Shown here piece after piece: positions 1 to 16,261 of a stretch of DNA of 64,000 bases. Position 1 is the first letter of the stretch; each line of letters starts with the position of its first letter. Under the pieces are notes generated by a model. The model saw only the letters and a program-made list of their open reading frames with translations, was not told the origin of the DNA and ran no database searches. Position numbers and translations under genes: made by a program. Source of the stretch: Bacillota bacterium (lineage in GTDB: Bacteria > Bacillota > Clostridia > Christensenellales > QAND01); assembly GCA_003150225.1 (NCBI GenBank), contig QAND01000011.1:16267-80266 (forward strand), given 5' to 3'.

Positions 1-248
1 CCGGTGCCGCCCCGGCCGATGACGATGCCGGGCTTGGCGGTGTGGATATTCACGCTGATCTTGTTGACCGCCCGCTCGATCTCGATGCGGGCGATGCCGG
101 CAGCGTAGAGCTTCTTCTTCAGGAACTTGCGGATTTCATTATCCTCAATGAGGAAATCGGCGAAGTCCTTTTTGGAGGCGAACCAACGGGTATCCCAGTC
201 CTTGATTACGCCGACCCGAAAACCGTGGGGATTGACTTTCTGTCCCAT
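1..248 (-). CDS. rpsC: Ribosomal protein S3 (uS3), 5' part only
   Basis: Component of the 30S head near the mRNA entry channel. Only the first 82 residues are inside the window; the rest lies beyond the left edge. The N-terminus reads [14 protein letters not shown], the classic S3 start, and is followed by the beginning of the type-2 KH domain, with the GxxG-like stretch IVIGRGG just before the edge. A strong ribosome binding site (AGGAGG) sits 6 bases before the ATG. It starts 10 bases after the stop of rplV, as expected for the S10 operon order rpsS-rplV-rpsC. Confidence 0.97.
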   Translation of the reverse strand, partial: MGQKVNPHGFRVGVIKDWDTRWFASKKDFADFLIEDNEIRKFLKKKLYAAGIARIEIERAVNKISVNIHTAKPGIVIGRGGT

Positions 249-258
249 ATTATACCTC

Positions 259-645
259 CTACCTTACCTGATCCAGGATAACCGTGATGTGGCTGGTGCG
301 CTTCAGGATCTGATACGCTCTTCCCTGGGCGCGGGGCTGATACCGTTTGAGGGTAGGTCCCTGGTCAGCATAGATCTCGGCGATGTAAAGGGAATCCCGG
401 GGGATATCCATGTTATTCTCGGCATTGGCGGCTGCGCTCTTCACAAGCTTGCCGACCACCTCGCTGGCACCCCGGGGGGAATAGGTGAGGATGGCCTCAG
501 CCTCGGCCACGGACTTGCCGCGAACCATATCGATGACGCTCTTCACCTTGCGGGGACTGATGCGCACATACCGGGCCACGGCATGGGGCCGGGTCTCCCG
601 GTTGGCCTTTCTGGCTTTTGCCTTTTGATCTTGTCTGGTAGCCAT
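259..645 (-). CDS. rplV: Ribosomal protein L22 (uL22)
   Basis: Large-subunit protein lining the peptide exit tunnel. The 128-residue product is a little longer than the common 110-115 because of a basic N-terminal extension before [20 protein letters not shown], the family hallmark. The C-terminal basic hairpin (around [20 protein letters not shown]) is the tunnel loop. It lies between rpsS and rpsC in the S10 operon, with a 16-base gap to rpsS. Confidence 0.97.
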   Translation of the reverse strand: MATRQDQKAKARKANRETRPHAVARYVRISPRKVKSVIDMVRGKSVAEAEAILTYSPRGASEVVGKLVKSAAANAENNMDIPRDSLYIAEIYADQGPTLKRYQPRAQGRAYQILKRTSHITVILDQVR

Positions 646-661
646 AATCTACTGGTCCTCC

Positions 662-943
662 TTACCTGGACGAAGAGGACTTCTCGCTGCCGGCATGGCC
701 GCGGTAGGTCCGGGTGGGCGCAAACTCGCCGAGCTTATGTCCAACCATGTCTTCGATGATATATACGGGCACGTGTTTCCGGCCATCGTGAACGGCGATG
801 GTGTGACCCACCATGTCGGGGAAAATGGTGGAAGCACGGGACCAGGTTTTCAACACTTTTTTCTCGTTGGCTTCATTCATGGCACGGATTTTGCCCAACA
901 AGCGCTCGCTGACATAGGGTCCTTTTTTAACAGAACGTGACAT
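662..943 (-). CDS. rpsS: Ribosomal protein S19 (uS19)
   Basis: Small-subunit head protein that contacts S13 and the A-site region. The 93-residue product begins [16 protein letters not shown] and contains the conserved segments [24 protein letters not shown] and [16 protein letters not shown]. Length and sequence are typical. It sits 18 bases after rplB in the S10 operon. A Shine-Dalgarno sequence (GGAGG) precedes the ATG. Confidence 0.97.
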   Translation of the reverse strand: MSRSVKKGPYVSERLLGKIRAMNEANEKKVLKTWSRASTIFPDMVGHTIAVHDGRKHVPVYIIEDMVGHKLGEFAPTRTYRGHAGSEKSSSSR

Positions 944-961
944 ATCAGTAAAGCCTCCTTC

Positions 962-1795
962 TTACTTGGCGCCGCGGCGACGGACGATGTACTTATCCGA
1001 GGGCGCGTTCTTCTTCCGGGTCTTGTGGCCCAAAGCGGGCTTGCCCCAGGGGGTAACGGGACCGGGACGGCCGATGGGGCTCTTGCCCTCGCCGCCGCCG
1101 TGGGGATGGTCGTTGGGGTTCATGACGGAACCGCGGACTGTGGGCCGGATGCCCAGATGGCGCTTGCGGCCGGCTTTTCCCAAAGACACGTTCTCGTGGT
1201 CCTCATTGCTGACTTGGCCGATGGTGGCCCGGGCGTTCATGGGAACCATCCGAACCTCGCCGCTGGGCAGACGAACCTGGGCGTATTTGCCCTCCTTGGC
1301 CATCAGCTGGGCGCTGTTGCCGGCGCTCCGGCAGAGCTGGCCGCCCTTGCCGGCCTGGATCTCAATGTTGTGGATGATGGTGCCCAGGGGGATATTGATG
1401 ATGGGCAGGCAGTTGCCCGGCATGATGTCGGCGGTCTCGCCGCTCATAACGGTGTCGCCCACCTTCAGCCCCAGGGGCGCGATGATGTACCGCTTCTCGC
1501 CATCGGCGTAATGCAGAAGAGCGATAAACGCGGACCGGTTGGGATCGTACTCAATGGTCGCGACCTTGGCGGGGATGCCGTCCTTGTTCCGCTTAAAGTC
1601 GATGATCCGATACTTCCGCTTGGCTCCGCCGCCCCGGTGCCGGATGGTGATCCTTCCCTGGGCGTTGCGGCCGGCCTTATGCCGAAGGTCGGTAGTTAGG
1701 GACTTCTCGGGTTCGTTGGTGGTGATCACGGAGTAATCCGTGACGGTCATGAACCTTCTTGCCGGAGAAGTCGGCTTATATTTGATGATAGCCAT
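962..1795 (-). CDS. rplB: Ribosomal protein L2 (uL2)
   Basis: One of the primary 23S rRNA binding proteins, close to the peptidyl transferase centre. The 277-residue product has the N-terminal OB-like part ([20 protein letters not shown]), the SH3-like middle, and the C-terminal signature [18 protein letters not shown] carrying the functionally important histidine. Normal length. It lies between rplW and rpsS in the S10 operon. Confidence 0.98.
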   Translation of the reverse strand: MAIIKYKPTSPARRFMTVTDYSVITTNEPEKSLTTDLRHKAGRNAQGRITIRHRGGGAKRKYRIIDFKRNKDGIPAKVATIEYDPNRSAFIALLHYADGEKRYIIAPLGLKVGDTVMSGETADIMPGNCLPIINIPLGTIIHNIEIQAGKGGQLCRSAGNSAQLMAKEGKYAQVRLPSGEVRMVPMNARATIGQVSNEDHENVSLGKAGRKRHLGIRPTVRGSVMNPNDHPHGGGEGKSPIGRPGPVTPWGKPALGHKTRKKNAPSDKYIVRRRGAK

Positions 1796-1822
1796 ATCCG
1801 TTTCCTCCCAAATTCTTTGCTG

Positions 1823-2119
1823 TTACTGCGCCATACCCTCGAAGAATTCGATGGTCTTGCTGTCGGGGGTGAGCTGCACATAGGCCTTTTTGGTGGCAGA
1901 CCTGCGGCCGATAAACCGGCCCTGGCGCTTCAGCTTGCCCTGCTTGTTCATGATGTTGACCTTCTCCACCTTCACGCCGAAGGCAGCCTCCACGGCCTGC
2001 TTCACTTCGGTTTTGTTGGCGTCAGGGTGAACCAGGAAGGCATAACGTTTATCCGCCAAGCCGTCGTAGGACTTCTCGGTCATGACGGGCTTCAGGATGA
2101 TATCATAGGGGCTCTTCAC
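1823..2119 (-). CDS. rplW: Ribosomal protein L23 (uL23), GTG start
   Basis: Binds 23S rRNA at the exit tunnel rim and is the docking site for trigger factor and SRP. The 98-residue product begins [20 protein letters not shown], a standard L23 N-terminus. The start codon is GTG and it overlaps the TGA stop of rplD by 4 bases (GTGA), so translation of the two genes is probably coupled. It is followed 27 bases later by rplB. Confidence 0.97.
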   Translation of the reverse strand: MKSPYDIILKPVMTEKSYDGLADKRYAFLVHPDANKTEVKQAVEAAFGVKVEKVNIMNKQGKLKRQGRFIGRRSATKKAYVQLTPDSKTIEFFEGMAQ

Positions 2120-2742
2120 TTGGAGTACACCTCCGTTACCTTGTTGACGGCGTCCTGGGTGATGACCAAGCGCCGGGCATTGACGATGTCATATACGTTG
2201 AGGGTGCCGCAAAGGGTGGTCTTCACGCTGGGAATGTTCCGGGCGGAAAGCTCCACGTTGGCGTCGGGGCCGGGCAGCACCAGAAGGGACTTCTCCGCCA
2301 CCTTCAGGGCATCCAGCACAGCCACCATATCCTTGGTACGGGGCTTTTCAAAGGAAAGGCTCTCCAGCACGATGAGCTCTCCATTCTGCACCTTGGCGGA
2401 CAGGGCGCTCAACATAGCCAGCCGCCGGACCTTCTTGTTCACGTCCTGACGGTAGCTCCGGGGTTTGGGAGCAAATACCACGCCGCCATGCCTCCACTGG
2501 GGAGAGCGGGTGCTGCCCTGGCGGGCACGGCCAGTGCCCTTCTGCCTCCAGGGCTTGATGCCGCCGCCGGAGACCTCAGCCCGGGTCAGAGCGCTCTGGG
2601 TGCCCTGGCGCCGGTTGGCCAGCTGGGCAACGACTACCTGGTGAATGGCCGATTCGTTGGGCTCAACGCCAAACACGGCGTCGTTCAGCTCCATTTCCCC
2701 GGCCACGGTGCCGTCCATTTTATATACTGCAACCTTTGGCAT
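2116..2742 (-). CDS. rplD: Ribosomal protein L4 (uL4)
   Basis: Large-subunit protein whose loop reaches into the exit tunnel; in several bacteria L4 also represses its own operon. The 208-residue product contains the conserved loop [19 protein letters not shown]. It follows rplC by 20 bases and overlaps rplW by 4. Whether it acts on the structured leader upstream of rpsJ (3726-3898) cannot be judged from sequence, but that leader is the obvious candidate target. Confidence 0.97.
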   Translation of the reverse strand: MPKVAVYKMDGTVAGEMELNDAVFGVEPNESAIHQVVVAQLANRRQGTQSALTRAEVSGGGIKPWRQKGTGRARQGSTRSPQWRHGGVVFAPKPRSYRQDVNKKVRRLAMLSALSAKVQNGELIVLESLSFEKPRTKDMVAVLDALKVAEKSLLVLPGPDANVELSARNIPSVKTTLCGTLNVYDIVNARRLVITQDAVNKVTEVYSK

Positions 2743-2762
2743 AGGTCATATCCTCCTTACGA

Positions 2763-3392
2763 TCAGTTTTTGGCGGCGTCGAGGATCGATACGACAGCGC
2801 CGTTGGGTCCGGGAACGGAGCCCTTTACCAGGATGACGTTCTTGTCAACGTCCACATCCACTACGGTCAGGTTCTGGGTGGTAATCCGCACGCTGCCCAT
2901 GTGTCCGGGAAGCTTCTTGGATTTAAACACCTTGCTGGGATCGCTGTTGGCGCTCATGCTGCCGGGGGCGCGGTGGAATCCGCTGCCGTGGGTCATCCGG
3001 CCACGGGAAGCGCCGTGCCGCTTGATGTTGCCGGCAAAGCCCTTGCCCTTGCTGATACCGGTCACGTCCACCACATCGCCCTTGGCGAATACATCGGCCT
3101 TCAGTTCCTGGCCCAGCTCTAGGCTGGCGCAATCGTCCAGCTTAAACTCCTTTACCTTCCGAAGAAGGCCAACGCCGGCCTTGTTCAGATGGCCGCGCAT
3201 GGGCTTGTTGACCAGCTTTTCACGGGTAGCGCCAAACCCAAGCTGCACGGCCTCATAGCCGTCTTTCTCCAGGGTCTTCTTCTGCACCACGTAGCAGGGG
3301 CCGGCCTCCAGCACGGTCACGGGGACCACGGTGCCGTCATCTGCAAATACACGGGTCATACCCAGCTTTTTTGCCATAATCGCTTTCTTCAT
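2763..3392 (-). CDS. rplC: Ribosomal protein L3 (uL3)
   Basis: Primary 23S rRNA binding protein with a loop reaching the peptidyl transferase centre. The 209-residue product starts [16 protein letters not shown] and carries the central basic signature [20 protein letters not shown] followed by [18 protein letters not shown]. Normal length. It lies 24 bases after rpsJ and 20 before rplD. Confidence 0.97.
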   Translation of the reverse strand: MKKAIMAKKLGMTRVFADDGTVVPVTVLEAGPCYVVQKKTLEKDGYEAVQLGFGATREKLVNKPMRGHLNKAGVGLLRKVKEFKLDDCASLELGQELKADVFAKGDVVDVTGISKGKGFAGNIKRHGASRGRMTHGSGFHRAPGSMSANSDPSKVFKSKKLPGHMGSVRITTQNLTVVDVDVDKNVILVKGSVPGPNGAVVSILDAAKN

Positions 3393-3416
3393 GTCAAATC
3401 ACCTCTTTGGCCCGTA

Positions 3417-3725
3417 TTAAAGCTTGATCTCGATATCAACACCGGCGGGCAGATCCAGCCTCATCAGAGCATCCACGGTCTTGCTGGTGGGCTCCAAAAT
3501 ATCGATGATGCGTTTGTGGGTCTTGATCTCAAACTGCTCCCGGGAATCCTTATACTTGTGGGGGGAACGCAGAATGGTGACGATCTCCTTCTGAGTGGGA
3601 AGGGGAATGGGGCCAGAAATCTGAGCGCCGCTCCTCTTGGCGGTGTCCACAATGCGTTCCGCCGACTGGTCGATGAGATTGTGGTCATAAGCCTTCAATT
3701 TGATTCTGATCTTCTGACTCGGCAT
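3417..3725 (-). CDS. rpsJ: Ribosomal protein S10 (uS10), first gene of the S10 operon
   Basis: Small-subunit protein that also serves as NusE in antitermination complexes. The 102-residue product begins [21 protein letters not shown] and contains [30 protein letters not shown], both diagnostic. It is the first cistron after a strong promoter (3905-3933) and a leader of about 170 bases. The ATG is preceded by AAGGAGG at 7 bases. It is separated from tuf by a terminator, so the S10 operon here is a transcription unit distinct from the str operon. Confidence 0.98.
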   Translation of the reverse strand: MPSQKIRIKLKAYDHNLIDQSAERIVDTAKRSGAQISGPIPLPTQKEIVTILRSPHKYKDSREQFEIKTHKRIIDILEPTSKTVDALMRLDLPAGVDIEIKL

Positions 3726-3898
3726 ATTTTTACCTCCTTGTATGCGTGGTTCCCAAGTACACTGTGCCGGGTGTGCCGTAATTTAATTTTTTACGGCGGG
3801 AACCCGCCGCCCGATTTTCGGACTGGTCCGCGAGAATTACCCGGCTTGCCGAGGCCGGCAACCTCCCGCTTCAACCCTAAGCGCACATGGCGCAGCAA
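3726..3898 (-). promoter_or_regulatory. Structured 5' leader of the S10 operon
   Basis: About 170 transcribed bases lie between the promoter and rpsJ. In the RNA sense an outer helix can form between 3863-3869 and 3830-3836, enclosing two helices that exclude each other: 3854-3858 with 3841-3845 (GCCGG type), or 3857-3861 with 3846-3850 (TTGCC/GGCAA). Downstream is a separate 7-bp hairpin with a 2-base loop (3794-3809). None ends in a uridine run, so this is not a plain attenuator. A ribosomal-protein autoregulatory leader is a reasonable inference, unproven. Confidence 0.5.
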
Positions 3899-3904
3899 TA
3901 ATAG

Positions 3905-3933
3905 ATTATAATGATACAAGCCCCTTCTGTAAA
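3905..3933 (-). promoter_or_regulatory. Sigma-A promoter of the S10 operon
   Basis: Read on the minus strand: TTTACA (3928-3933), a 17-base spacer, then a consensus TATAAT (3905-3910). It lies just downstream of the tuf terminator and about 180 bases upstream of rpsJ. A TTGACA at 3942-3947 is too far from this -10 (31 bases) to be its -35. Confidence 0.8.
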
Positions 3934-3965
3934 GGGGTTGTTGTCAATTTTCTCGCATTTCTTTC

Positions 3966-4003
3966 AAAAAAAGATTTGGCCATGGCGTCAAGCCATGGCC
4001 AAA
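3966..4003 (-). terminator. Intrinsic terminator after tuf
   Basis: A perfect 12-bp stem (3975-3986 with 3992-4003) and 5-base loop is followed on the minus strand by a run of seven T (3966-3972). It starts 15 bases after the tuf stop codon and closes the str operon. Confidence 0.92.
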
Positions 4004-4017
4004 TCACCATCGTTTGC

Positions 4018-5226
4018 TTACTCGATAACGCCAGTGACAACGCCAGAGGCTACCGTACGGCCACCCTCACGGATTGCAAACCGCAGCCCTTCCTCCAACG
4101 CGATGGGCGTGATCAGCGTGATCTCCATGTCGATGTTGTCGCCCGGCATCACCATCTCCACGCCCTCCGGCAGCTTGATCACTCCCGTTACGTCCGTGGT
4201 CCGGAAGTAAAACTGCGGACGGTATCCGTTGAAGAACGGCGTATGACGGCCGCCCTCCTCCTTGGTCAGCACGTACACCTGCCCGTTGAAGTGGGTGTGG
4301 GGATGAATCGTCCCCGGTTTCGCCAGCACCTGCCCGCGCTCAATCTCCGTACGCTGCACGCCCCGCAGCAGTACCCCGATGTTGTCGCCCGCCATGGCCT
4401 GGTCTAACAGCTTCCGGAACATCTCTACTCCCGTTACCACCGTGCTCCGGGTCTCCCGCAGACCTACGATCTCCACCGTATCCTGGATCTTTACCGTTCC
4501 GCGCTCCACACGCCCCGTCGCTACCGTACCGCGGCCCGTGATGCTGAATACATCCTCTACCGGCATCAGGAACGGCAGGTCGCTGGCACGCTCCGGCGTG
4601 GGAATGTAGCTGTCCACCGCATCCATCAGCTCAAAGATGGGCTTGCACCAGGGATCGCTGCTTACGTCTGCGTCGCTCTGCGCCGCCTCCAGCGCCTTCA
4701 GCGCGCTTCCACGGATCACCGGAATATCGTCCCCGGGAAACTCGTAGGTGCTCAGCAGATCCCGGATCTCCATCTCCACCAGCTCCAACAGCTCCTCGTC
4801 GTCCACCATATCCACCTTGTTCATGAACACGATGATGTACGGCACCCCTACCTGACGGGCCAGCAGAATGTGCTCCCGGGTCTGGGGCATCGGGCCGTCC
4901 GCCGCGCTTACCACCAGAATCGCACCGTCCATCTGCGCCGCCCCGGTGATCATGTTCTTCACATAGTCCGCGTGGCCGGGGCAGTCCACATGGGCATAGT
5001 GACGGTTGTCCGTCTCATACTCCACGTGCGCCGTGTTGATGGTGATTCCACGCTCCCGCTCTTCCGGCGCCTTGTCGATCTCGTCGTACTTCGTCGCCTC
5101 CGCATGGCCCTGCTTGCTCAGCACCATGGTGATTGCCGCCGTCAGCGTCGTCTTGCCATGGTCCACGTGCCCGATGGTCCCAATGTTTACATGGGGCTTC
5201 GTCCGCTCAAATTTCGCTTTCGCCAT
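4018..5226 (-). CDS. tuf: Elongation factor Tu
   Basis: GTPase that delivers aminoacyl-tRNA to the ribosomal A site. The 402-residue product (usual 394-400) has the G1 loop GHVDHGKT at residues 19-26, the switch-I threonine in RGITI, G3 DCPGH and G4 NKVD, followed by the two beta-barrel domains. It is the last gene of the str operon, 60 bases after fusA, and ends in its own terminator. Codon use is noticeably biased, as expected for a very highly expressed gene. Confidence 0.98.
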   Translation of the reverse strand: MAKAKFERTKPHVNIGTIGHVDHGKTTLTAAITMVLSKQGHAEATKYDEIDKAPEERERGITINTAHVEYETDNRHYAHVDCPGHADYVKNMITGAAQMDGAILVVSAADGPMPQTREHILLARQVGVPYIIVFMNKVDMVDDEELLELVEMEIRDLLSTYEFPGDDIPVIRGSALKALEAAQSDADVSSDPWCKPIFELMDAVDSYIPTPERASDLPFLMPVEDVFSITGRGTVATGRVERGTVKIQDTVEIVGLRETRSTVVTGVEMFRKLLDQAMAGDNIGVLLRGVQRTEIERGQVLAKPGTIHPHTHFNGQVYVLTKEEGGRHTPFFNGYRPQFYFRTTDVTGVIKLPEGVEMVMPGDNIDMEITLITPIALEEGLRFAIREGGRTVASGVVTGVIE

Positions 5227-5286
5227 TTCTCTCTCTCCTTGACTTCAAATCAGTTGAATTTCAGATTTATCATTGAATATGTGCCG

Positions 5287-7350
<2,064 letters not shown>

Positions 7351-7391
7351 AGCAGTCCCCTCCTTCCAACATAGATAAAAAATTATACATT

Positions 7392-7418
7392 AATATTCCC
7401 CCAAAGAGGGGGAATATT
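7392..7418 (-). other. Strong hairpin between rpsG and fusA
   Basis: A perfect 11-bp inverted repeat (7392-7402 with 7408-7418) with a 5-base loop sits in the 89-base rpsG-fusA gap. On the minus strand the next bases are AATGTATAATTTTTT, so the T run starts about 10 bases after the stem. It is therefore not a standard terminator. It may be a weak attenuator, an RNA-processing site or a stabiliser of the upstream transcript. Confidence 0.6.
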
Positions 7419-7439
7419 CTTGTCGATTCAGATGCTCGC

Positions 7440-7910
7440 TTACCAGCGGTAATGGGCAAAGGCTCTGTTGGCCTCGGCCATCCGGTGGGTATCCTCCCGC
7501 TTCTTCACGGTGTTCCCCTGACCGTTGGCAGCGTCCATGATTTCCGCGGCCAGCCGCTCCTTCATGGTTTTCTCAGACCGGGTCCGAGAGTAGGTTACCA
7601 GCCACCGGATCCCCAGGGTCTGCCGGCGCTCCACCCGAATCTCAATGGGCACCTGGTAAGTAGCGCCGCCCACGCGGCGGGCCTTTACCTCAAGCTGGGG
7701 CTTGATGTTCTCCATACAGGCGTCAAACACCTCGATGGGCTCCTGGCCGGTCTTCTCACGGATGATGTCGAAAGCGTCATAGCAGACCCGCTGGGCCACG
7801 CCCCGCTTTCCATCCAGCATCACCTGGTTGATGAGCTTGGTCACAACGGTACTATTATAAATCGGATCGGGCAAAACTTCACGTTTTGGCACCCCGCCAC
7901 GTCTAGGCAT
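7440..7910 (-). CDS. rpsG: Ribosomal protein S7 (uS7)
   Basis: Primary organiser of the 30S head, binding 16S rRNA. The 156-residue product begins [20 protein letters not shown] and contains [24 protein letters not shown], both typical. It is the second gene of the str operon, 43 bases after rpsL. Length is exactly that expected for a bacterial S7. Confidence 0.98.
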   Translation of the reverse strand: MPRRGGVPKREVLPDPIYNSTVVTKLINQVMLDGKRGVAQRVCYDAFDIIREKTGQEPIEVFDACMENIKPQLEVKARRVGGATYQVPIEIRVERRQTLGIRWLVTYSRTRSEKTMKERLAAEIMDAANGQGNTVKKREDTHRMAEANRAFAHYRW

Positions 7911-7953
7911 GATCGTTCCTCCTTTGGCTCAAAAGGCTTGTGCAGAAAGCGTT

Positions 7954-8328
7954 TTATTTCTTGGGCTTCTTGGTGCCGTAAAGGGAGCGGGCCTGCTGCC
8001 TGCCCACCACGCCGGCGGTATCCAAAGCGCCGCGGATGATGTGGTACCGCACACCGGGAAGGTCCTTCACCCTGCCGCCGCGGATCAATACCACGGAGTG
8101 CTCCTGCAGGTTGTGGCCCACGCCGGGAATGTAGCAGGTACCCTCCATGCCGTTTACCAGACGCACACGGGCGATCTTCCGCAGAGCCGAATTGGGCTTT
8201 TTAGGGGTCATGGTACGTACGGCAAGGCACACGCCCCGCTTCTGGGGGCTCTTCTTCAGGATAGGAGCCGTCGATTTATACTCCACCTTGGTTCTGCCTT
8301 TGCGAACCAATTGATTGATAGTAGGCAT
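7954..8328 (-). CDS. rpsL: Ribosomal protein S12 (uS12)
   Basis: Decoding-centre protein controlling accuracy. The 124-residue product starts [12 protein letters not shown]; a longer in-frame reading to 8349 is rejected because the AGGAGG site sits just before 8328 and S12 proteins start here. Lys43 in [11 protein letters not shown] and the lysine of [12 protein letters not shown] (near 88) are both present, the streptomycin-sensitive state. First gene of the str operon, behind its own promoter and a leader of about 200 bases. Confidence 0.98.
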   Translation of the reverse strand: MPTINQLVRKGRTKVEYKSTAPILKKSPQKRGVCLAVRTMTPKKPNSALRKIARVRLVNGMEGTCYIPGVGHNLQEHSVVLIRGGRVKDLPGVRYHIIRGALDTAGVVGRQQARSLYGTKKPKK

Positions 8329-8531
8329 GTAAGTCCTCCTTACCCACAAAGGGATTTGCGCTTGGCCCCACGGATGGGTTTGTCCGTAAAGACCGTAAAA
8401 CTTCCCGTACTTCGTTGCGGATCAGCATATTCCGCGGGCATTTTTCCATCCCTGCGTTCCAAGGAGGGAAAAATGGTCCTTTCGCATTCCAAAGGGTTCG
8501 GGTCACCACAATGGGCCGCACGTAAGGACAC
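8329..8531 (-). promoter_or_regulatory. 5' leader of the str operon (rpsL)
   Basis: About 200 transcribed bases between the promoter at 8538-8566 and rpsL carry a 9-bp helix (8439-8447 with 8467-8475, CATTTTTCC/GGAAAAATG) around an inner GC-rich loop. No T run follows. I see no small gene here; in several Firmicutes a small L7Ae-type gene sits between rpoC and rpsL, but no such protein is encoded. A regulatory leader is inferred from length and pairing only. Confidence 0.4.
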
Positions 8532-8537
8532 TAACGT

Positions 8538-8566
8538 ATTTTAGCAAAACAAGAATACCCTGTCAA
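8538..8566 (-). promoter_or_regulatory. Sigma-A promoter of the str operon
   Basis: Minus strand: consensus TTGACA (8561-8566), 17-base spacer, TAAAAT (8538-8543). It lies in the rpoC-rpsL gap and should give rpsL-rpsG-fusA-tuf a start independent of rpoBC. Confidence 0.85.
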
Positions 8567-8619
8567 CGGATAAATTTGCAAAAACGCCGTGTCCTCGGGC
8601 TACTGGATGGATTCCCCGG

Positions 8620-11600
8620 TTAAATATCCAGGGAATCCAGGTTCATCTCGTCCAGAAGCGCGTCCACATCCAGTCCGCCAGGCAGGCTCTCCTCGTCCTC
8701 CAGCATCACGCTGCTCAGATCGATGGTATCCCGGCCCGCCTTTTTGATCTCAATCTCCTTATAGCGCCGCATGCCGGTGCCGGCGGGGATCAGCTTACCG
8801 ATGATGACGTTCTCCTTAAGGCCCACCAGGGGATCCACCTTGCCCTTGATGGCGGCTTCGGTCAGCACCCGGGTGGTCTCCTGGAAGGAGGCGGCGGAGA
8901 GGAAGGAATCGGTGGCCAGACTGGCCTTGGTGATGCCCATCAGCACATACTTTGCGGTGGCGGGCTGGCCTCCCTCCAGAATAGCCTTCTCGTTCTCGGT
9001 CTCAAAGCGGTGGATGTCCACCAGCTCGCCGGGCAGCAGGTCGGTATCGCCAAACTCCTCGATACGAACCTTCCGCAGCATCTGCCGGATGATCACCTCG
9101 ATGTGCTTGTCGTTGATCTCAACACCCTGGAGCCGGTAAACCGACTGCACCTCCCGGAGCAGGTAGTTCTGCACGCCCTTGATGCCCTTGATCTTCAGAA
9201 TATCATGGGGGTTGATGGGGCCTTCGGTGAGGGCCTCGCCGGCCTCCAGCACATCCCCGTTCTTCACCCGCAGACGGCTCTGGAAGGGGATGGCGTAGGT
9301 CTCGGATTCTCCGTCTTCGTTGCTGACGGTAACCTCCCGGCGCTTCTTGCTGTCGTCGATGGACACCACGCCGGAAATCTCGGTAATGATGGCCAGGCCC
9401 TTGGGCTTCCGAGCCTCAAACAGCTCCTCAACCCGGGGAAGGCCCTGGGTAATATCGTCTCCGGCAACACCGCCGGTATGGAACGTCCGCATGGTCAGCT
9501 GGGTGCCGGGCTCGCCGATGGACTGAGCCGCGATGACGCCCACCGCCTCGCCGATGGATACCAATCCGCCGGTGGCCAGGTTCCGGCCATAGCACTTGGC
9601 ACAGACGCCATGCTTGGCCCGGCAGGTTAATACCGAACGGACATTGACCTCATGGATGCCGGCGGCCACGATCTTCTCCACCGCGTCGCTGCCGATCTCC
9701 TCATTGAGGGGGACGATCACCTCTCCGGTAGCGGGATCCACAATCTCCTCGGCGGCTACCCGGCCCAGAAGCCGGTCAGCTAGAGGCTCGATAACCTCCT
9801 TGCCGTTGGTGATATCCGAGACGGTGATGCCCCGGATGGTCTCGCCCAGCTCGGCAAAGCAATCCTCCTCGTTGACGATCACCTCCTGGGACACGTCCAC
9901 CAAACGGCGGGTCAGGTATCCGGAGTCCGCGGTCCGAAGCGCGGTATCGGCCAATCCCTTTCGGGCGCCGTGGGAGCTGATGAAGAACTCCAGCACCGTA
10001 AGGCCCTCCCGGAAGTTGGCCTTGATGGGCAATTCGATGATCTGGCCAGAAGGATCAGCCATGAGGCCGCGCATGCCGGCCAGCTGGCGGATCTGGTTCA
10101 CGCTACCGCGGGCGCCGGAAACCGCCATCATATAGACGGGGTTATCCTGGGCTAGGCCCTTCATCAGGGCGTTGGTCACCCGCTTGGTGGTATCCTCCCA
10201 CACCCGGATCACCTGGCGGCGGCGCTCCTCCTCAGACAAAAAGCCCATGCGGAAGTTGGCCTCAATGACGGAAACCTGCTGCTCGGCCTCGGCCAAAAGG
10301 GTCTCCTTCTCCTTGGGAACGGCCAGGTCTCCCACGCTGATGGTAACGGCGCCCTTGGTGGAATACATAAAGCCAAGGCGCTTGATCTCGTCCAGCACGT
10401 TGCAGGTAACGGTGGAACCGTTGACCTCAAAGCTCCGCGCCACAATATCGTTCAAGGCGTTCTTGTCGACCACCTTTTCGATCTCCAAAGTCAGGGTATT
10501 CTCCCTAAGGCTCCGGTCCACATAGCCCAGGTTCTGGGGCACGGCGGAGTTAAAGATCAGACGGCCTACGGTGGTGTCGATAAGGCCCACCACCCGTTCG
10601 CCCTCAAACTCCCCTTCCATCCGGACCTTCACCTTGCTGTGCAGGGTCACGTTGCCGGTCTGATAGGCCATGATAGCCTCGTCGGGGCTGGCAAAGACGG
10701 CGCCCTCGCCCTTTTCCCCATCCCGCACGATGGTCAGGTAATAGGCGCCCATAACCATATCCTGGGTGGGGGAAACCACGGGCTTGCCGTCCTGGGGCTT
10801 CAAAAGATTATTGGCGGAAAGCATCAGGAACCGGGATTCGGCCTGGGCCTCCACCGACAGGGGAATATGAACGGCCATCTGGTCGCCGTCAAAGTCGGCG
10901 TTGTAAGCGGTACAGACCAAGGGCTGCAGCTTTAGGGCCCGGCCCTCCACCAGCACCGGTTCAAAGGCCTGGATACCCAGGCGGTGCAGGGTAGGAGCGC
11001 GGTTCAGCAGCACGGGATGATCCTTGATGATGTCCTCCAGCACATCCCAAACCTTGGAATCCATCCGCTCGGTCATCTTCTTGGCCTGGCGGACGTTGTG
11101 GGCAAAGTTCTCCTCCACCAGCTTTTTCAGCACAAAGGGCTTAAACAGCTCCAGGGCCATTTCCTTGGGCAGGCCGCACTGGTACATCTTCAGCTCGGGG
11201 CCCACCACGATAACGCTTCGGCCGGAGTAGTCCACCCGCTTGCCCAAAAGGTTCTGGCGGAAGCGGCCCTGCTTGCCCCGCAAAAGGTCGGAGAGGGACT
11301 TTAAGGGCCGGTTGCCGGGGCCGGTTACGGGACGGCCACGGCGGCCATTATCGATCAGGGCGTCCACCGCCTCCTGAAGCATCCGTTTTTCGTTGCGCAC
11401 GATGATATCCGGAGCCTTCAGTTCCAGAAGCCGCTTTAAGCGGTTGTTCCGGTTGATGACCCGGCGGTACAGGTCGTTCAAATCGCTGGTCGCAAACCGG
11501 CCGCCGTCCAGCTGCACCATGGGCCGCAGCTCCGGAGGAATCACCGGTACCACGTCCAGGATGATCCACTCAGGCTTATTGCCGCTCTTGCGGAAGGCCT

Positions 11601-12240
11601 CGATGACCTCCAGCCGCTTTACCGCGCGGATCCGCTTCTGGCGGCTCATGGACTCCAGATCGTTCCGCAGCTGGGTGGCGATCTCATCCAGATCCAGGGC
11701 CTTGAGCAGCTCCTTGACGCTTTCGGCTCCCATGCCGGCGCGGAAGCTTCCCTTGCCGTAGGCCTCCTCGGCGTCCTTGAATTCCTTATCGGTGATGACC
11801 TGCTTATAGGTCAGGTTGGTGGTGCCGGGATCCAGCACCACAAAGGCGGCAAAGTACAGCACCCGCTCCAGGGACCGGGGGGACATATCCAAAAGCAGTC
11901 CCATCCGGCTGGGGATCCCCTTAAAATACCAGATGTGGGATACCGGCGCCGCCAGCATGATATGGCCCATCCGCTCCCGGCGCACCTTGCTCTTGGTGAT
12001 CTCCACGCCGCACTTGTCGCAAACCATGCCCTTGTAGCGGACCCGCTTATACTTTCCGCAATGGCACTCCCAGTCCTTGGTGGGTCCAAAGATGCGCTCG
12101 CAGAACAAGCCGTCCTTTTCGGGCTTTAGGGTACGGTAGTTGATGGTTTCGGGCTTCCGCACCTCTCCCCGGGACCACTCCAAAATCTGCTCGGGGGACG
12201 CAAGGCCAATCTGTATGCTATCGAAGTTGTTCAGTTCCAT
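8620..12240 (-). CDS. rpoC: RNA polymerase beta' subunit
   Basis: Catalytic subunit of RNA polymerase. The 1206-residue product starts [19 protein letters not shown]. The ATG at 12240 is chosen over an upstream in-frame GTG because a GAAGGGAG site lies 8 bases before it. The N-terminal zinc finger ([20 protein letters not shown]) and the active-site magnesium motif NADFDGDQM are intact, as is the bridge-helix/trigger-loop region. It follows rpoB by 18 bases. A hairpin overlaps the stop codon (about 8610-8635) without a T run, so readthrough toward rpsL is possible. Confidence 0.98.
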   Translation of the reverse strand: MELNNFDSIQIGLASPEQILEWSRGEVRKPETINYRTLKPEKDGLFCERIFGPTKDWECHCGKYKRVRYKGMVCDKCGVEITKSKVRRERMGHIMLAAPVSHIWYFKGIPSRMGLLLDMSPRSLERVLYFAAFVVLDPGTTNLTYKQVITDKEFKDAEEAYGKGSFRAGMGAESVKELLKALDLDEIATQLRNDLESMSRQKRIRAVKRLEVIEAFRKSGNKPEWIILDVVPVIPPELRPMVQLDGGRFATSDLNDLYRRVINRNNRLKRLLELKAPDIIVRNEKRMLQEAVDALIDNGRRGRPVTGPGNRPLKSLSDLLRGKQGRFRQNLLGKRVDYSGRSVIVVGPELKMYQCGLPKEMALELFKPFVLKKLVEENFAHNVRQAKKMTERMDSKVWDVLEDIIKDHPVLLNRAPTLHRLGIQAFEPVLVEGRALKLQPLVCTAYNADFDGDQMAVHIPLSVEAQAESRFLMLSANNLLKPQDGKPVVSPTQDMVMGAYYLTIVRDGEKGEGAVFASPDEAIMAYQTGNVTLHSKVKVRMEGEFEGERVVGLIDTTVGRLIFNSAVPQNLGYVDRSLRENTLTLEIEKVVDKNALNDIVARSFEVNGSTVTCNVLDEIKRLGFMYSTKGAVTISVGDLAVPKEKETLLAEAEQQVSVIEANFRMGFLSEEERRRQVIRVWEDTTKRVTNALMKGLAQDNPVYMMAVSGARGSVNQIRQLAGMRGLMADPSGQIIELPIKANFREGLTVLEFFISSHGARKGLADTALRTADSGYLTRRLVDVSQEVIVNEEDCFAELGETIRGITVSDITNGKEVIEPLADRLLGRVAAEEIVDPATGEVIVPLNEEIGSDAVEKIVAAGIHEVNVRSVLTCRAKHGVCAKCYGRNLATGGLVSIGEAVGVIAAQSIGEPGTQLTMRTFHTGGVAGDDITQGLPRVEELFEARKPKGLAIITEISGVVSIDDSKKRREVTVSNEDGESETYAIPFQSRLRVKNGDVLEAGEALTEGPINPHDILKIKGIKGVQNYLLREVQSVYRLQGVEINDKHIEVIIRQMLRKVRIEEFGDTDLLPGELVDIHRFETENEKAILEGGQPATAKYVLMGITKASLATDSFLSAASFQETTRVLTEAAIKGKVDPLVGLKENVIIGKLIPAGTGMRRYKEIEIKKAGRDTIDLSSVMLEDEESLPGGLDVDALLDEMNLDSLDI

Positions 12241-12258
12241 CCTTCGCACTCCCTTCTA

Positions 12259-16044
<3,786 letters not shown>

Positions 16045-16212
16045 ACTGCGCGTCACTCCCAATCTTAAGTTGCTTTTGCCAGCAATCGCCGTGAAAACAT
16101 GGCTATTGCAATAACCCTTCGCATATTGTAGAATGTACCCAGGAAATCGGCCGGGGCTGATTCCCATTTGGGGAACGGACCCATCCGAAACGCAAAGTGT
16201 AGGCAATATATT

Positions 16213-16241
16213 AAATTATCATAACATCCACCCGTTGTCAA
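16213..16241 (-). promoter_or_regulatory. Sigma-A promoter of rpoBC
   Basis: Minus strand: TTGACA (16236-16241), 17-base spacer, TAATTT (16213-16218). A leader of about 160 bases follows before rpoB. A slightly different -10 (GATAAT, 2 bases closer) is also possible. Confidence 0.65.
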
Positions 16242-16261
16242 TCGATTTTCGGGTAGGGTGT

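Noticed and set aside
3942..3947. TTGACA upstream of the S10 promoter as a -35 box
   Set aside because: It is 31 bases from the TATAAT; TTTACA at 3928-3933 has the right 17-base spacing.
8276..8521. Open frame of 81 codons between rpoC and rpsL, considered as a possible L7Ae-like gene
   Set aside because: Its product (Arg/Pro-rich, no L7Ae motif) does not match the family, and it overlaps the start of rpsL. The DNA is better explained as a leader.
12240..12249. GTG at 12249 as the start of rpoC
   Set aside because: It overlaps the ribosome binding site; the ATG at 12240 has proper spacing and the usual MELNNFDSI beginning.
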